Shown one piece after another: positions 47,235 to 51,207 of a stretch of 51,207 nucleotides of DNA (position 1 is the first letter of the stretch; the number at the start of each line of letters is the position of its first letter). The notes beneath the pieces were generated by a model. It searched no databases. It was not told the DNA's origin and worked only from the letters and a program-made list of their open reading frames with translations. Position numbers and translations under genes: made by a program. The stretch is from Hydnum rufescens UP504 (taxonomy: Eukaryota; Basidiomycota; Agaricomycetes; Cantharellales; Hydnaceae), in NCBI GenBank assembly GCA_014904985.1, contig MU129096.1:64201-115407 (forward strand). Direction: 5' to 3'.

Positions 47235-49778
47235 ATGACGAAGCGATTGTTTAACCTGTCTGAGAAGGATCTTCTGTGGTCCCTTAGTGTCTTCATGGTG
47301 CGCATCGAGCTGGCGCCTCTAGTCTTTTCGCACGCTGATTTCCAGAGTAAAGGCACTCGGCATCTACTCTGTGATTCGTCGATATACCCAGGCGAGGGCG
47401 CGTCCAGTTCCCTTCGATTGGCCTGCCCCATTAGTATGGATGCCTAAAATGACACATAGATACTAAATGTGTTCATGCTAACTTGTTTTAGGCTTCTTTC
47501 CTCAACTACGAAGCGATTGTGATTCAAAATCCATCTTTGCATTCACACCGGCTTGATTCCCGTCTCGAACCGCCTTCTGCTCTGCCTGGTTATGATTATA
47601 TTACGTGCTACGATCCTGCTACTGGCGTACACCTTGATACCCTTCCTGCGGATTCCGTGGAAGATATTATCGGAAAGATTGAGTTGGCCAAACGAGCCCA
47701 ATTAGAATGGAGCCAGAGCTCATTTTCTGATCGTCGGCGAGTATTGCGAAGTCTATTGGCTTGGCTCGTTAGAGAGCAAGAAATATGCGCCAGAGTCGCA
47801 TGCCGTGACACTGGCAAGACAAGTAAGGGCTCCATTTTCAGGTCTTGGAAGTGTCCTCCTGATCTGCGTCCACGTCTAATCAGTGGTCGACGCGGCTCTC
47901 GGGGAAATACTGGTGACATGCAGCAAACTTGAATGGATTCTTAAGCATGGTGAACGCGCTCTTCGCCCGGAGAGGCGTCGGTCCAATCTTCTTTTGTCCT
48001 ACAAAACATCTGTCGTTCACTACGAGCCATTGGGCGTGGTTACGGCAATTATGTCGTGGAATTATCGTCCGTTGCCTTTTCTTCCTTCTCACGTGCTACT
48101 GATTGCTAATGTACCATTTCTAAGCTCTTCACAATGCTCTTTCTCCCGTTATCGCCGCCATTTTCGCTGGAAATGCCGTGGTGCTTAAATGCTCCGAATA
48201 CGTCGTATGGTCTTCGAGGTTTTACCTGGGTGCCCTCCGAGAGTGCCTGTACGCATGTGGGTGGGATCCCGATATTGTCCAGGTGCGTCCCTAGCGCATC
48301 GCATTTAATATTTCGTCTGATGTTGGGGCCTAGTTGGTGTCGTGCTTCCCTGAGCACGCAGAGGTACTGACGACAAGTCCAGATATTAAACATATCACGT
48401 TCGTCGGTTCAGAGGTGCGCGATCCTAGCATAACTGAAATTGATTTGCGTCAAATGACCATCACAATAGACCATAGGCCGTAAGGTCGCTGTGGCGGCAA
48501 CAAAACACCTTACCCCCGTGACTCTAGAGCTTGGCGGAAAAGATCCAGCGATCATATTGCCGCGGACAAACATCAAAAAGTGGTCCAGTGTTTGGATGCG
48601 TGGCGCATTGTGAGATTTACTACGGATTCCCTCAACCAAGAAACTCACTCCACTTCATGAATTTCCAGCCAATCTATGGGTCAAAATTGTATCGGCATTG
48701 AGCGCTTCATTATTCACACCTCCCTCTATGACGAATTCATAGCCGAGATGTCCGAGCGAATCCGCAAACTGCGTGTTGGCTCTGTTCTGGCCACATCTCC
48801 TGAAGGCTTCATTTCTGTAGTCGATGGTGGATCTATGATCAACGATACGCGTTTTGATGGTCTTGAGAAAGTCATCCAGGATGCCGTGGCCATGGGCGCT
48901 CATCTGGTAACTGGTGGGTCTAGGTTGAGGCATCCGTATCATGAGTCAGGGTCCTATTTCGCTCCCACGCTCCTTGGAAACGTGAGCAGTAACATGGAGA
49001 TTGCCCAAAGCGAAGGTCAGTTCCCAGTGTTAATTAATGACCGGGTTTTGTGGCCTTATTAAATTTTGCGCATTTAGTTTTTGCTCCCATCATGCTCGTC
49101 ATGAAGTACGATACTATAGACGAAGCCGTGGACATTGCGAACGGAACTCGTTATGGTCTTGGAGCGTCAGTATTTGGTCCAGATCAGCAAACTTGCAAAG
49201 GAGTTGCACTAGCCCTTGAATGTGGTATGGTCTCCGTGAACGATTTCGGTGTATACTACGTATGTTTCCCCGCTCACTTCATCCTATTGTTTGTGACATA
49301 ACGCATCCGTTGTTGTTTGTGTCTAGCTGAAGTAAGGTTCATACACTTTGAACCAAGTCTCGCTCTCTGATGCGTCTCGCCCCTCTAGCCAAGATCTACC
49401 TTTTGGTGGTATAAAAGCAAGTGGTTACGGCCGTTTCGGTAAGTGTTGCACCATTTCCACTCCTGATTCCCTGTTGTGATTAATCCACTATTGAAGGCGG
49501 ACGAGAAGGCTTACGAGCCCTCACTTATACCAAAGCGGTGATTGTCGACCGTTTCCCTCTGATAGCAGAGACATTTATTCCAGCGGCGGTGGACTATCCA
49601 ATACGCAGTCTCGTTCAGAGCTGGTACGGCGATTTGACTTGGTCGTGATCGAGGCCCTACTGACACCACAATCTGCTACAGGGAATATATGAGTGGGCTT
49701 GTTGCGTTTGTGTATGGGGATCAATGGAAAATGCGCCTGGCTGGCTTGGCACGTTTACTTCGCGCAGGATCTTCGTGA
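47235..49778 (+). CDS. MSC7: Membrane-anchored aldehyde dehydrogenase, Msc7-like
   Basis: The ATG at 47235 starts an N-terminal membrane helix (LLWSLSVFM spliced to [11 protein letters not shown]) and then VPFDWPAP. Further exons read [79 protein letters not shown] and [12 protein letters not shown] with the general-base Glu. The catalytic Cys lies in [12 protein letters not shown]. Later come [20 protein letters not shown] and [20 protein letters not shown]. The C-terminal extension ([16 protein letters not shown]) is typical of fungal Msc7-type enzymes. It oxidises aldehydes with NAD(P); the natural substrate is unknown. It is the largest multi-exon gene on this end of the plus strand. Confidence 0.85.
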
Positions 49779-51043
49779 TTTTACGGTATTCAGCGTCCTG
49801 AATACTATATTTGCGTTGATTTCATTTGCTTTCATGGGTTCTTTATGAACGTGTACGTGTTCACGAATAACTAACGATCCAGTGTGTCTTCCCATTGCCC
49901 ATTGCGGGATGAGCATGAAATTACTATACCATGACTACTTATCGAAACATTGAACTCCTACAAAGAATCTGAAATTACCCATCGCTTGGTACGACATGAT
50001 TTATACTAGAGACATACGTAACTTTACCGATGCGCGAGGGTGATCGAAATTCAGTATACAAGCTGGGAACCTTGCCTAAGTCGCATCGTATGTAGGAAAC
50101 ATTTCATTTCTCCCGTCGTCGGCAATAGCACCCACGGCTGAGACTGTGGCCTCGTTAGACCACACTGATTGTGTTGCCGAGTCGGGGGGAGTCCTCCATG
50201 AGCGGACGTGCAGCTTGTCAATCGGCAAACGAGCAGGAAATACACTGCTAAAAATGGATTGAGCTCACATTCCACCTCGTATTTCTCGCATACATTGAAG
50301 AATGTGTTCAATTTCTATACACACACGAGAGCTCTAGTCCATCCACTCTGGGGTACACGAGTCGTTATCAATGGTGGGTGTCCTCGTCTGCGTCGGTATC
50401 GAAAAAATGGAGATGCTTTTGTATATTGGGGGTGACTGCTCGAGCACCGAATTATGTCTGTCGTGAAAATTAAATCAAGCATTGTGTCGGGGGTGTTTCG
50501 TAGATATGGGGCGGATCGACAGACTCGACATTAATGGGATACGGTAAGCTGAAATTGGCAAATTGTGGCTTCCAGAGGTTAGATATCACCGGTATCCGCA
50601 TAGTACACGAGCAGCATAGGTAAACATGGTCAAGAGGCGAATATTGCGCCCGTCCCACAGGATCGATATATCGATGAAGTGCACTACTCAAGAGGTGTGT
50701 AATTCCTGGCGAGAGGTGCAACGTCAACTGCCCCATCGCAAATAAATGATGAAATTTGGAACAATGGTGTCCCTGCACACTGCCGCTTACAGATTTATAA
50801 CTCCCGGCACGCACAACCGAAGCGATGCATAATAGTAATATTGGATCCCACTCGTACGTACCCCCTGAGCCATTTGTATTGATTTTAGTGGTCAAGATCG
50901 ATCGCAGTGGAAGAAGTACCAGAAGGGGACACAAATGGGCACTATTTAAACCACGAAGCTTATCAGTTACACGAACTCTGGGGAGAAAAGACAACGGTTG
51001 AAAGAAGGTACCGACCTTCATTCAATATTGCGGGGGATCTCAC
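49779..51043. other. Intergenic region near the right edge
   Basis: From 49779 to about 50470 nothing is supported. A minus-strand open frame 50470-51021 overlaps the intron of the next gene and could be partly coding, but its content is unlike any family I know. Confidence 0.4.
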
Positions 51044-51207
51044 CTAATTGCGCTCGAAAATTCGTGCGAACCTTCTTGGCCTCTTCTGAGGTGAAGCTCT
51101 TGGGATAATGGCTAAGCAAAGAAAATCCGCCTAGCGGAGGATCATAAAGAGCCCTACAATCAAAATCTAGGCAATGCTTGTATTTGAGCACCGACAGGCC
51201 CTTGGGG
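51044..51207 (-). CDS. Exon of an unidentified gene truncated by the window edge
   Basis: The minus-strand frame is open for 54 codons from the window edge, reading KGLSVLKYKHCLDFDCRALY through PPLGGFSLLSHYPKSFTSEE and AKKVRTNFRAQLG. It stops at a GTGAGA donor at 51043. Candidate acceptors for the next exon lie near 50980 (CTCCCCAG) and 50955, but none gave a clear continuation. The function is unknown, and the start lies outside the window. Confidence 0.5.

Overview
The window looks like chromosomal DNA of a filamentous basidiomycete, probably an Agaricomycete. Nearly every recognisable gene is split by short GT-AG introns (about 45-80 nt), genes are tightly packed on both strands, and the protein families are fungal: a Pex24/Pex30-type peroxin, a GH17 glucanase with an N-terminal membrane anchor, a Mid2-like Ser/Thr-rich sensor, expanded F-box families and an Msc7-like aldehyde dehydrogenase. 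There is no sign of prokaryotic or viral gene organisation. All functional calls come from motifs read by eye. Spans run from start codon to stop codon and include introns.

Left third (1-15.6 kb) is a rearranged segmental-duplication zone. One gene family occurs three times on the minus strand: copy A (1203-2954) and copy C (11565-13315) are frame-broken, while copy B (8640-10300) is open. The proteins carry His and Asn-Cys motifs that resemble a circularly permuted papain-like (LRAT/NlpC-P60) fold. The A and C units are about 4 kb long, nearly identical, and each contains a hAT-type MITE (4130-4353, 14472-14651). A 300-bp block at 1-297 is inverted relative to its partner at 7605-7905. A PEX30-like peroxin gene (5144-7048) lies between the copies.

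Middle (16.7-31.5 kb) holds a Ser/Thr-rich single-pass membrane protein (16771-18388), a DHHC palmitoyltransferase (18902-20800), two tandem F-box paralogues (21207-23213 intact, 25227-27171 frame-damaged), a dubious spliced gene between them, an alpha/beta hydrolase (28377-29374) and a RhoGAP (29625-31514).

Right third (32-51 kb) is a dense housekeeping block: a nuclear RING/coiled-coil protein, GH17 glucanase, RMI1, a DNAJC8-like J-protein, an AlkB-type dioxygenase, PAM18/TIM14, NDUFB8, an XPG/Rad2 nuclease, the aldehyde dehydrogenase, and the edge of one more gene. Three DNA-repair genes (RMI1, AlkB, XPG) sit within about 10.4 kb, and several neighbours are divergently transcribed from intergenic gaps of 92-264 bp.

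Apparent single-base indels interrupt several otherwise well-conserved genes (XPG twice, the hydrolase, AlkB, the J-protein). This raises the question whether the consensus is unpolished or the genes are really broken; it also bears on the pseudogene calls.
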